Below, piece by piece: positions 15,056 through 22,077 of a stretch of DNA of 30,219 nucleotides. The stretch is from positions 1-30,219 of the forward strand of contig CAUBUJ010000001.1 of the NCBI GenBank assembly GCA_958439155.1, read 5' to 3'. Both the position numbers and the translations under genes were made by a program. The stretch is from an uncultured Veillonellaceae bacterium. GTDB taxonomy: Bacteria; Bacillota; Negativicutes; Veillonellales; Dialisteraceae. A model generated the notes under the pieces. It saw nothing but the letters and a program-made list of their open reading frames with translations, did no database searches and was not told where the DNA came from. Position 1 is the stretch's first letter; every line of letters begins with the position of its first letter.

Positions 15056-16124
15056 AAAGCAGAAGGATCTCTACGTCCGCCCGGGACTTGGCATTATGGA
15101 CTGGATTGGATCCCTCGGCGCTGAAGATGTAGGCGTCGATCTGGGCACGTCCAATGTGGTGGTGTATGTCAAGAAAAAAGGGGTGATTTTCCCGGAGTCC
15201 TCCGCAGTGGCTGTGCGGGAGAAGACAGGGGAAATGTTTGCCTCCGGCACAAGGGCGGAAGAAATGGAAGGACGCACGCCCCGGGGCATCCGCGTGATCC
15301 GTCCTCTCCGGGACAGCGCCATTGTAGATTACAACGCGGCGGCGTACCTTTTAAATTCTGTGATCAACCGGTCCTACCTGAAGAGTCTCTTTTTCCATCC
15401 CCGTCTGATCGTATGCGTTCCTGCCGGCGTCACCGGGGTGCAGCGGCGGGCCCTCCTCGAGGCGGCGGTCACCATGGGCGTGCGGAAAGCGGTCCTTATT
15501 GACCAGCCTCTGGCAGCGGTGATGGGGATGGGCGTCAATACGGATAAAATGGAAGGGGCCATGGTGATCGACATTGGTGGCGGCTCGGCGAAGATCTCTA
15601 TCGTGTCCCGTCACGGCCTGGTCGCGTCCGACTCCATTTACGATGCAGGCATGGCCATGGACCAGTCCATTATGATGCGCGTCCGGGAGAAATACCGGGT
15701 CCAGATCGGCCGGCAGACCGCGGAATCAGTAAAGAAGCGTCTCGGCATCCGCTGGGATGTGTCCCGCCGGATGGAAGCGGTGGAAGCGGCGGGGAAATCC
15801 CTTGTCACCGGCCTTCCTGTGAAAGTGAGCGTCACCGGGGAAGACGCGGCGGAAGCGCTCCGGCCGGGCCTCCAGAATTTGTACCGGAAAATCCTGGCAG
15901 TGCTCCAGAAAACGCCGCCGGCGCTGCTCGCGGATATCCGGGATCATGGGATCATGCTCACCGGAGGCTGCGCCCAGCTGGAAGGGCTCGATGAAATGAT
16001 CACCCGCGTGGCAGGCATTCCTGCCTACGTAGTAGAACAGCCGATGTACGTCAATGCCATCGGCTGCGGATTTGCTCTGGAATATATGAATTATATGAGG
16101 GACTCCCTGCAGGATCTCCATTAA
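15048..16124 (+). CDS. mreB: Divergent MreB/Mbl-like actin-family protein
   Basis: The protein of 358 residues belongs to the bacterial actin superfamily, which guides cell-wall synthesis along the side wall. Phosphate-1 is VGVDLGTSN at 28-36, phosphate-2 is DIGGGSAK at 175-182, and the adenosine motif LTGG is at 304-307. It differs from standard MreB at key sites. The usual IEEP is IDQP at 151-154, GGGTTE is GGGSAK, and GDEMDEAI is GMAMDQSI at 201-208. It has an N-terminal extension of about 25 residues before the first strand. It overlaps murA by 8 nt, so wall-precursor and wall-positioning functions are coupled. In sporulating relatives the mbl gene lies near murA with sporulation genes between them. 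Confidence 0.85.
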   Translation: MTKKQKDLYVRPGLGIMDWIGSLGAEDVGVDLGTSNVVVYVKKKGVIFPESSAVAVREKTGEMFASGTRAEEMEGRTPRGIRVIRPLRDSAIVDYNAAAYLLNSVINRSYLKSLFFHPRLIVCVPAGVTGVQRRALLEAAVTMGVRKAVLIDQPLAAVMGMGVNTDKMEGAMVIDIGGGSAKISIVSRHGLVASDSIYDAGMAMDQSIMMRVREKYRVQIGRQTAESVKKRLGIRWDVSRRMEAVEAAGKSLVTGLPVKVSVTGEDAAEALRPGLQNLYRKILAVLQKTPPALLADIRDHGIMLTGGCAQLEGLDEMITRVAGIPAYVVEQPMYVNAIGCGFALEYMNYMRDSLQDLH

Positions 16125-16130
16125 AAAAAA

Positions 16131-16166
16131 CCTGTCATAAGATTGATTCTTATGACAGGGTTTTTT
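16131..16166. terminator. Bidirectional terminator between mreB-like gene and transporter
   Basis: CCTGTCATAAG (16131-16141) and CTTATGACAGG (16149-16159) form a perfect 11-bp stem. An A tract precedes it and a T tract follows it, so it can serve both converging genes. Confidence 0.92.
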
Positions 16167-16201
16167 GCTTGGAATTCAAGCTTTGCGGCAGGGAGTTTTT
16201 T

Positions 16202-17419
16202 TTACTCTTTGCCCGGGGATTTTCGCCGGAGGGCCTGGATACGGTCATTCTGCTTGAGAGCGCGGATCACGAAGAGCACACACACGATGCCCGACAGGAG
16301 CCCCATGGCGCCGCCGGCAAGACCGATATAGTCAATGGCGGCATAGGTGCATACCAGACCGCCTGCGTAGGTGCCAAAACCGATACCCAGATTGAATATG
16401 CCTGAGTACATGGACATGGCCACTGCCGATTCCGCCATGGTGACGGCGCGGATGATCTCCGCCTGGAAAGAGACGCAGTACATGGTGGCTGTCATGCCCC
16501 AGAGGGCGCAGAGAAGGACCGCGCTTTCCATAGAGACCGCAGACGGGAGGAGCAGGAAAAGAACCCCTGCCATGGAGAAGAGCACCGCTTTTACGAAGAA
16601 GAAGCGGTGGCGGCTGTAGAACTGGGAAAAAAGGAAACTTCCTGCGATGCCTGCCGCGCCGAAGAGCATGAGAATCACCGTGACCGTACTGTCCGGGAGA
16701 CGGGCCGTCTGCTTCAGGAAAGGCTCAATGTAGCTGTAGCCCGTATAGTACGCCGAAGAGGTGAGGAAGGTCAAAAGATAGAGGCCGGTAAGAGCCCGGT
16801 TTTTGAAAAGGGCAGGAAGCTCTCTCACAGAGAATGAACCCGCCGCGGGGACTTTCGGAAAGACAAAGAACAAGTAGAGGCATACGAGAAAGGCCGTAAT
16901 CCCAACGCAGGCAAAAGGCATGCGCCACCCCAGAAGGAGCCCGAGGGTGCGGCCCAGAGGGAGCCCGAAAATCATGGCGATAGACGTGCCGGTCACCACC
17001 ATGGAAAGAGCGAGGGACTTGTGGCTTTCTGAGACGATGCGCACCGCAAGCGGCGGCGTGATGGACCAGAAGATGGCATGGGTGGAAGCGACGCCGATGC
17101 GCGCGGCCAGGAGGACATCAAAACTGCCTGCTGAAGCGGAAAGCATCTGGCATACGCCGAAGAGAGCGACCACGATGAGGAGGAGCTTCTTCATTTCCAT
17201 GGAGCTCGCCAGAACCATGAGGGGCAGCGAAAGGAGCATCACTGCCCAGGCGTACCACACCATGAGCATGCCTGCCTCTGCTTCCGTCAGGGAAAAGGTA
17301 TCGGCAATGTCCGTCAAAAGGCCGATGGGCATGAATTCAGAAGAATTGAAAATAAAAGCGGATACAGTGAGCCCCAGAAGGGGGAGCCAGCTGGAAAGCG
17401 GCATGGAAGAAAATTTCAT
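16202..17419 (-). CDS. sotB: MFS efflux transporter, SotB (sugar efflux) type
   Basis: The 405-residue protein has twelve predicted membrane segments and is a major facilitator of the DHA1 group. Several segments closely follow E. coli SotB as I recall it: FNSSEFMPIGLLTDIA near the N-terminus, ARIGVASTHAIFWSIT at about 106-121, TGTSIAMIFGLPLGR at about 142-156, and YSYIEPFL and SGIFNLGIGFG later. SotB exports arabinose, IPTG and related sugars. The substrate here is unknown. GGAG lies 6 nt before the ATG. A possible -10 box TATACT is at 17467-17462 on the minus strand. It is transcribed separately from the operon upstream, which ends in a terminator. Confidence 0.85.
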   Translation of the reverse strand: MKFSSMPLSSWLPLLGLTVSAFIFNSSEFMPIGLLTDIADTFSLTEAEAGMLMVWYAWAVMLLSLPLMVLASSMEMKKLLLIVVALFGVCQMLSASAGSFDVLLAARIGVASTHAIFWSITPPLAVRIVSESHKSLALSMVVTGTSIAMIFGLPLGRTLGLLLGWRMPFACVGITAFLVCLYLFFVFPKVPAAGSFSVRELPALFKNRALTGLYLLTFLTSSAYYTGYSYIEPFLKQTARLPDSTVTVILMLFGAAGIAGSFLFSQFYSRHRFFFVKAVLFSMAGVLFLLLPSAVSMESAVLLCALWGMTATMYCVSFQAEIIRAVTMAESAVAMSMYSGIFNLGIGFGTYAGGLVCTYAAIDYIGLAGGAMGLLSGIVCVLFVIRALKQNDRIQALRRKSPGKE

Positions 17420-17495
17420 AAGAACTCCGTAACTGCAAAAAGGACAATAGAGAACAGGAAAAGTATACCGCGAAACCGGGGAAAAAGAAAGATGG

Positions 17496-17530
17496 CAAAA
17501 GAAAAGGGCCCTTCCTGTCGGGAGGGGTCC
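17496..17530 (-). terminator. Terminator of the galT-like/metallophosphoesterase operon
   Basis: On the minus strand GGACCCCTCC pairs with GGAAGGGCCC at 8 of 10 positions, followed by TTTTCTTTT. It lies 24 nt past the stop of the small gene at 17554. Confidence 0.6.
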
Positions 17531-17553
17531 TGCGGGAAAGGAGCGGTCCTTTC

Positions 17554-17787
17554 TTAAATCGTTTTTTCGCCGAATACGGGGTGACGCACCGGACGCAGGC
17601 TTCTGTGCTCAATAATAGAGAGCGCTTCTGCCATGGAAATATCTTCCCGGCCTGTTTTCGTCTCATACACCGCCACGGGAACGGCTGCGTCCAGTTCGCT
17701 TCCAGGAAAATACACATACTCTCCTGTGTGGGCGTCGCCGTAAATGAAGCCGGATAACAGGCGGCTCTCTGCCAGTTTGTGCGCCAT
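17554..17787 (-). CDS. Small hypothetical protein overlapping the metallophosphoesterase gene
   Basis: The product of 77 residues (78 if the ATG at 17790 is used) is soluble and of mixed composition, with GFIYGDAHTGEYVYFPGSEL near 13-32 as its most distinctive part. I do not recognise a family. GAGG lies 6 nt before the ATG at 17787. The first half lies inside the 3' end of the upstream metallophosphoesterase frame, and translation is probably coupled. The ordinary composition here, against the arginine-rich reading of the overlapping frame, suggests that this is the frame under selection. Confidence 0.65.
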   Translation of the reverse strand: MAHKLAESRLLSGFIYGDAHTGEYVYFPGSELDAAVPVAVYETKTGREDISMAEALSIIEHRSLRPVRHPVFGEKTI

Positions 17788-18487
17788 CATGCACCTCGCA
17801 TATGAGATAAGGTTTAAAATCAAGATAATCCGCCGATGTGAGATGGAGGCGGATCCCCTCCATTTCTTTCGGGATATTGTGAAAATTCTGCTGCCCGTGG
17901 ACATGGCCGAAAACACAGTCCGTCACATGATGCTCTTTCATGAGGGACAGGATGTGCATGGGCTGCCGTTTCTCGTCATACGGGGGATAGTGGAGCACGC
18001 AGATGATGCGGCGCGCCCCTTTCTTTTCCGCAAGCTCTATGCCCCGGAGAAGACGCCCTTCCTCCCGGCGGAGGATGACGCCGTCATTTTCCGTGAAATT
18101 GCGGGCCGTCTCAGGAATCCAGCTCCGCGTCCCTGCAAGCGCGATGGGCCCTGCCATAATGACGTTGTTGTTGAGAAACTCAAAAGCGCCATGGGTGGCT
18201 TTCGTCATTTTTGTGACCGTGTCCCACCAGTAGTCATGGTTGCCCCGGACGACGATTTTGCGCCCTGGAAGAGCGGCGATCCATAGGAGGTCGGGGAGCG
18301 CCTCTTCCAGGTTGCGTCCCCACGACAGGTCGCCGGCGATAATTACCGTGTCTTCTTCGCGGATCGCCGCCATCCAGGATTTGTAAATTTTTTCTCTGTG
18401 GTTTTTCCAGTTGTCCCCGAATACGTCCATGGGCTTTGTCGGTGGATCGCCGGACAGATGGAAATCGCTGAATGCGTAAAGTTTCAT
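17663..18487 (-). CDS. Metallophosphoesterase (predicted phosphohydrolase)
   Basis: The protein has 274 residues as the frame runs. The calcineurin-like metal-site motifs are complete: SDFHLSG with D8 and H10, AGDLSWG near 52-58, RGNHDYWW near 82-89, LHYPPY near 165, and GHVHGQQNFH near 195. The fold ends at about residue 229 (DFKPYLI). The remaining 45 residues are arginine-rich and overlap the following gene in another frame, so a stop codon may have been lost or a frameshift may have occurred. The ATG at 18487 has AAGGA 6 nt upstream. An alternative TTG lies 6 nt earlier. The substrate is unknown. It follows the GalT-like gene with a 25-nt gap, so both probably share one transcript. Confidence 0.8.
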   Translation of the reverse strand: MKLYAFSDFHLSGDPPTKPMDVFGDNWKNHREKIYKSWMAAIREEDTVIIAGDLSWGRNLEEALPDLLWIAALPGRKIVVRGNHDYWWDTVTKMTKATHGAFEFLNNNVIMAGPIALAGTRSWIPETARNFTENDGVILRREEGRLLRGIELAEKKGARRIICVLHYPPYDEKRQPMHILSLMKEHHVTDCVFGHVHGQQNFHNIPKEMEGIRLHLTSADYLDFKPYLICEVHDGAQTGREPPVIRLHLRRRPHRRVCVFSWKRTGRSRSRGGV

Positions 18488-18512
18488 GCCCAATCCTTGT
18501 ATGGTGAAAAAT

Positions 18513-19274
18513 TTACCCGAAGTAGGACTCTGAGCGGAGCGTGTCCAGAATGTACTGGCGGCTCGTGCTGTCTACCACCTGGGTAATGCGGTAGCCCATG
18601 TAAAGAGGGCTCGCGATGTAACGGGGGAATACTTTGACCCGTACATGCCCGCGGAGATGATAAAAGAAAAGATTGTAACTGTCGCAGGGGATGGGAAAGT
18701 CGGTGAGGACAAACCGGGCGATATGCTGGATCGCGTCGGCAAATCCCACAAGATTTCCTTCTTTTTTGAGGGAAATATTGAATTCCGCCATGCTGCAGAT
18801 GGGATAGTCCGACAGGGTCACGTAGCAGTCCCCGTCTTCATACACCGGCGCGCCGAGAAAATTTTCCGTGGCGATATTGTCCCGGTAGTCATAGTCATAG
18901 AGACCGATGATCTGCGAATGGGGATGCCGCTGGGAGCCGCCGGAATGGGGCCCGTAATTGCGGAAGTAAATGACTGACCGGAAGGCGGGATTTTTTTCCG
19001 TTTCCTCCCATTTTTCCATGCCGAAGCGGATCACGTCGTGGAGTTTTTCCGGAGCATACCGGGAGAGCTCATCATCGTGGTTTGACGTCTCAATGAGAAC
19101 TGTCGGCCAGGTTCCGTGAAATACAGGATACTTATTCATGCACCAGATCATATCGCCGCGGCGGTCCAGAATATGAGTGAGGGCGCCGGGATCACAGAAA
19201 GGACAGGGATTTCCTTTCGACGAATAGGGCTTCTTCTTCCCTATGGACAGATCAAATTCAATAGGATTTGTCAT
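18513..19274 (-). CDS. GalT-like HIT-superfamily protein (DUF4931 type)
   Basis: The protein of 253 residues resembles galactose-1-phosphate uridylyltransferase. It has a CPFC zinc pair at C24/C27 and the segment NYGPHSGGSQRHPHSQ at 106-121. HPHSQ is the HxHxQ active site, and H119 corresponds to the GalT nucleophile histidine. It is shorter than classical GalT, so another nucleotidyl- or phosphate-transfer role is likely. The ATG at 19274 is preceded by GAAGG at 8 nt. Upstream codons in the same frame read through a strong hairpin and are not thought to be coding. It heads a minus-strand operon with the metallophosphoesterase. Confidence 0.8.
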   Translation of the reverse strand: MTNPIEFDLSIGKKKPYSSKGNPCPFCDPGALTHILDRRGDMIWCMNKYPVFHGTWPTVLIETSNHDDELSRYAPEKLHDVIRFGMEKWEETEKNPAFRSVIYFRNYGPHSGGSQRHPHSQIIGLYDYDYRDNIATENFLGAPVYEDGDCYVTLSDYPICSMAEFNISLKKEGNLVGFADAIQHIARFVLTDFPIPCDSYNLFFYHLRGHVRVKVFPRYIASPLYMGYRITQVVDSTSRQYILDTLRSESYFG

Positions 19275-19303
19275 GAATTTACCTTCACTTTCCATGGAAA
19301 AAG

Positions 19304-19361
19304 CTGCTTGCGGCCGCCGCATGTCCCGTCGTATCGGAAAACGCGGCGGCAAGTTTTTTCC
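19304..19361 (-). promoter_or_regulatory. Attenuator-like hairpin in the leader of the GalT-like gene
   Basis: On the minus strand CTTGCCGCCGC (19353-19343) pairs with GCGGCGGCCGCAAG (19320-19307), with a short bulge. Outer A/T arms (GGAAAAA and TTTTTTCC in plus orientation) extend the stem, and a U-rich run follows. It lies between the promoter -10 box and the ribosome site, so it is placed to act as an attenuator. Confidence 0.55.
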
Positions 19362-19373
19362 ATTGACTCTTTT

Positions 19374-19382
19374 ATTATAGCA
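19374..19382 (-). promoter_or_regulatory. Extended -10 promoter of the GalT-like operon
   Basis: The minus strand reads TGCTATAAT, with a perfect -10 box at 19379-19374. The -35 region is weak. Confidence 0.65.
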
Positions 19383-19416
19383 TGATGTTTTCGCCAGAGG
19401 CTTTACTTTTTTCATT

Positions 19417-19436
19417 GTACATAGGATTCGTACATA
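19417..19436. repeat. Direct repeat GTACATA in the divergent promoter region
   Basis: GTACATA occurs at 19417-19423 and 19430-19436, a 13-nt period. It lies between the minus-strand GalT-like promoter and the plus-strand ABC operon promoter. The rest of 19383-19546 holds no supported gene. Confidence 0.35.
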
Positions 19437-19546
19437 AATGGTCAATTTTCAGAAAATACGGCCGCGGAAAGGCCGCAGAAGTGGAAGTTTCATTCGCGGG
19501 CATGTCGTTTTTTATAGGCAGAACATTTCTTTATTTCGTTAAAGCA

Positions 19547-19575
19547 TTGACAAATAGAAAGGGATAGTGTAGGAT
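19547..19575 (+). promoter_or_regulatory. Promoter of the second amino-acid ABC operon
   Basis: A perfect TTGACA (19547-19552) and TAGGAT (19570-19575) are 17 nt apart. A TTCTTTA/TAAAGAA inverted repeat (19592-19598 and 19605-19611) lies just past the expected start point and may be an operator or leader hairpin. Confidence 0.7.
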
Positions 19576-19638
19576 AACGTCATGCGAATGATTCTTTACT
19601 CAAATAAAGAAATGAAGAAATAGAAAAGGGGCATAAGA

Positions 19639-20436
19639 ATGAATTGGAAAAAGGTCATGGCTGCGGGAATGATTTCTCTCTGCGCCGGGGCTCTTCTCGC
19701 CGGGTGCGGCGGATCGCAGAAGGCGGTGTCTTCCGCGCAGAATACAGACGCGAAGAAAATCGTGATCGGGCTGGATGATAATTTCCCGCCTTTCGGATTC
19801 AAGGACAAAAACGGACAGCTCGTAGGGTTCGATATTGATCTGGCGAAAGAAGCGGCCAAGCGGATGGGAAGCGATGTGGAATTTAAGCCTGTCGACTGGG
19901 ACAGCAAGGAAGCGGAGCTGAAGAGCCATAAAATTGACGCCATCTGGAGCGGCCTTTCCATCCTGCCGGAGCGGGAGAAAAATATGCTCTTCTCCCGTCC
20001 TTACCAGGAAGCGGAGCAGATCATCATGGTGAAGGAAGATTCGCCGATCCATTCGAAAGCGGATCTGGCAGGCAAGGTGGTCGCTACCCAGGCGGGAAGC
20101 ACCGGCTTGGACGCGATCAACGCCGATCCGGCGAAGGATACCTTCAAGGAGCTCAAAACTTATCCGGACAATGTATCCGGCTTCATGGACCTGAAGATCG
20201 GCCGCATCGACGCCATGGTGGTGGCCAAGGTGGTGGGCCTCTACTACAACAAACAGAATAACGCAGGCTTCCGCGTGGTAGAAGGCGGGTACACCAAGAT
20301 CCCCGTCGGGGTCGGTATCGCCAAGGACAACCAGGCGCTCAAAGATAAACTGGACGCGGTCCTTGTGGAAATGAAGAAAGACGGCACGTCAAAGAAGATT
20401 TCTGAAAAGTGGTTTGGTGAAGATATTACGCTGTAA
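19639..20436 (+). CDS. Amino-acid ABC transporter substrate-binding lipoprotein (first of a tandem pair)
   Basis: The protein has 265 residues. Its lipoprotein signal ends in LLAGC, with C23 as the lipidated residue. The mature part is a SBP_bac_3 domain beginning at KIVIGLDDNFPPFGF, with VGFDIDLAKEAAKRMG and the GLSILPEREKNMLFSRPY ligand loop. An AAAAGGGGC site lies about 6 nt before the ATG. It is clearly related along its whole length to the next gene's product (shared GFDxD, DLAGK, SCFMDL/SGFMDL-like and KISxKWFGxD segments) but differs in the ligand loops. It likely serves the same permease with a different substrate range. Confidence 0.92.
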   Translation: MNWKKVMAAGMISLCAGALLAGCGGSQKAVSSAQNTDAKKIVIGLDDNFPPFGFKDKNGQLVGFDIDLAKEAAKRMGSDVEFKPVDWDSKEAELKSHKIDAIWSGLSILPEREKNMLFSRPYQEAEQIIMVKEDSPIHSKADLAGKVVATQAGSTGLDAINADPAKDTFKELKTYPDNVSGFMDLKIGRIDAMVVAKVVGLYYNKQNNAGFRVVEGGYTKIPVGVGIAKDNQALKDKLDAVLVEMKKDGTSKKISEKWFGEDITL

Positions 20437-20478
20437 CCGTATGTTATGACGCATCATGAGATGCAGGGGGGACTCATC

Positions 20479-21291
20479 ATGAAAATGAACTGGAAAAAAG
20501 CGATCGCCGCGGGAATTATGGTATGCGCAGCAGCGGGGATGCTCGCCGGATGCGGCGGCTCAGAGAAGAAAGCGGCTTCTTCTGTACAAAAGCCGGCCAA
20601 AATCGTAGCGGGCCTGGATGATACTTTCGCGCCTATGGGATTCCGCGACGACAGCGGCAAGATTGTCGGCTTCGATGTGGATATGGCAGCGGCCGTGTCC
20701 AAGGAAATCGGCGTGCCCATCGAATTCAAGCCCATCGACTGGGCCAGCAAGGAATCTGAAATTTCTTCCGGCCGGATCGACGTCATCTGGAATGGGCTCA
20801 CTGTGACAGAGGAACGGAAAAAGGTTCTTGATTTCACTGATCCCTACCTGAACAACAAGCAGATTTTCGTAGTCATGAATGATTCTCCCTACCAGAGTTC
20901 CAAAGACCTGGCAGGAAAGAATGTAGTTTCCCAGGAAGGCAGCACCGGTGAGACAGCGGTGCTGAAGCAGAAGGACCTGAAAGATTCTTTCGGCGGCTGG
21001 AAAGTCTATCCTGATTTCACGTCCTGCTTCATGGATCTCGAATCGGGCCGGGCAGATGCCATTGTGGGCGACAGCGTGCTCATCAATTACTACATGCAGA
21101 AGAAACCGGGCCAGTTCCGGGTACTGCCGGAAACGGTGGCCAATGAACAGTTCGCGGTGGGCGTGAAGAAAGGCAATGAAGCGCTGCTCAAGCTCATCAA
21201 TGAAGGATTCAAGAAAGTGGAAGCCAGCGGGGAAGCAAGCAAGATTTCTCAGAAGTGGTTCGGTACCGACCTGAGCGTGAAAGCGAAGTAA
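20479..21291 (+). CDS. Amino-acid ABC transporter substrate-binding lipoprotein (second of a tandem pair)
   Basis: The protein has 270 residues with a lipoprotein signal ending in MLAGC (C25). The SBP_bac_3 domain starts at KIVAGLDDTFAPMGF and includes VGFDVDMAAAVSKEIG and GLTVTEERKKVLDFTDPY, with the arginine expected to bind the amino-acid carboxylate. The ATG at 20479 has AGGGGGG 7 nt upstream. An earlier in-frame ATG at 20446 lacks a ribosome site and would spoil the signal peptide. It is a paralogue of the preceding gene, and the gap of 42 nt suggests one transcript. Confidence 0.92.
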   Translation: MKMNWKKAIAAGIMVCAAAGMLAGCGGSEKKAASSVQKPAKIVAGLDDTFAPMGFRDDSGKIVGFDVDMAAAVSKEIGVPIEFKPIDWASKESEISSGRIDVIWNGLTVTEERKKVLDFTDPYLNNKQIFVVMNDSPYQSSKDLAGKNVVSQEGSTGETAVLKQKDLKDSFGGWKVYPDFTSCFMDLESGRADAIVGDSVLINYYMQKKPGQFRVLPETVANEQFAVGVKKGNEALLKLINEGFKKVEASGEASKISQKWFGTDLSVKAK

Positions 21292-21319
21292 ACGTCCGGT
21301 TTGCCAAAGCGGCAAAGAT

Positions 21320-21334
21320 ATGTTACAGTAACAT
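21320..21334 (+). promoter_or_regulatory. Perfect palindrome between binding-protein and permease genes
   Basis: ATGTTAC-A-GTAACAT is a perfect 7-bp inverted repeat with one central base. TTTGCC (21300-21305) and GGCAAA (21335-21340) extend the symmetry outward. It may be an operator or an mRNA hairpin. Confidence 0.45.
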
Positions 21335-21346
21335 GGCAAAGTGAAA

Positions 21347-21374
21347 AAGACAGGCACTGCGGCGCTTGTCTTTT
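21347..21374 (+). terminator. Terminator-like hairpin within the second ABC operon
   Basis: AAGACAGGC (21347-21355) pairs with GCTTGTCTT (21364-21372) with one G-U pair, followed by a short T run. It would let the binding proteins be made in excess of the permease. Confidence 0.55.
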
Positions 21375-21410
21375 CCGCGTTTCCATGGTTCGTTTGCAAA
21401 GGGGTAAGAT

Positions 21411-22067
21411 ATGCTGGAGTATATCGGTCAAATCATTCCCAGTATGGTAGAGGGTCTGGGCGTATCGGCGCAGATTTTTGTGCTCACCTATGTACTGGCG
21501 CTTCCGCTGGGGATTCTGCTCTCTCTTGTACGTCTCTCCAGATTGGGGCTCTTCCGGAGGATTGCGGAATTCTATATTTACATTATGCGCGGGACGCCGC
21601 TCATGCTGCAGATTCTTTTCATCTACTATGGGCTTCCGATGCTTCCGGGCATTTCCATCCAGATCAACGATTTTTCCGCGGCGATTCTCGCGTTCGTCGC
21701 CAATTACGCGGCGTACTTTGCGGAGATTTTCCGCGGCGGCATCCAGTCCATCAGCCGCGGCCAGTATGAAGGGGCGAAAGTGCTGGGCTTCACCTACCGC
21801 CAGACCATGTGGCATATCGTGCTCCCCCAGGTATTCAAGCGGGTGCTTCCGCCTCTCGGCAATGAAACGATCACCCTCCTGAAAGATACGTCCCTCGTGT
21901 ATGTGCTCGCCATGAATGATCTCATGCGTGTGACCCGTTCCATCGTGCAGCGCGATTTCGATACCACCGCGTTCCTCGTGGCGGCCATATTCTACCTGGT
22001 GTGCACCTTCGTTTTGACCCGTCTTCTCGCGTGGCTGGAAAGACGGTACGCAGTGTATGAGGAATGA
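21411..22067 (+). CDS. Polar amino-acid ABC transporter permease
   Basis: The protein of 218 residues is a HisM/GlnP-family inner-membrane permease with hydrophobic segments at about 15-38, 55-78, 82-105 and 185-208. The EAA-like loop (EGAKVLGF ... IVLPQVFKRVLP) is at roughly 122-150. AAAGGGG lies about 7 nt before the ATG. The ATPase gene starts 10 nt past the stop. Together with the two lipoproteins upstream it completes an importer separate from the one at 1965-4381. Confidence 0.92.
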   Translation: MLEYIGQIIPSMVEGLGVSAQIFVLTYVLALPLGILLSLVRLSRLGLFRRIAEFYIYIMRGTPLMLQILFIYYGLPMLPGISIQINDFSAAILAFVANYAAYFAEIFRGGIQSISRGQYEGAKVLGFTYRQTMWHIVLPQVFKRVLPPLGNETITLLKDTSLVYVLAMNDLMRVTRSIVQRDFDTTAFLVAAIFYLVCTFVLTRLLAWLERRYAVYEE

Positions 22068-22077
22068 GGCGGATCCG

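Noticed and set aside
19382..19567. Open frame of 61 codons on the plus strand
   Set aside because: It has no ribosome site, spans the divergent promoters and contains the -35 box of the second ABC operon.
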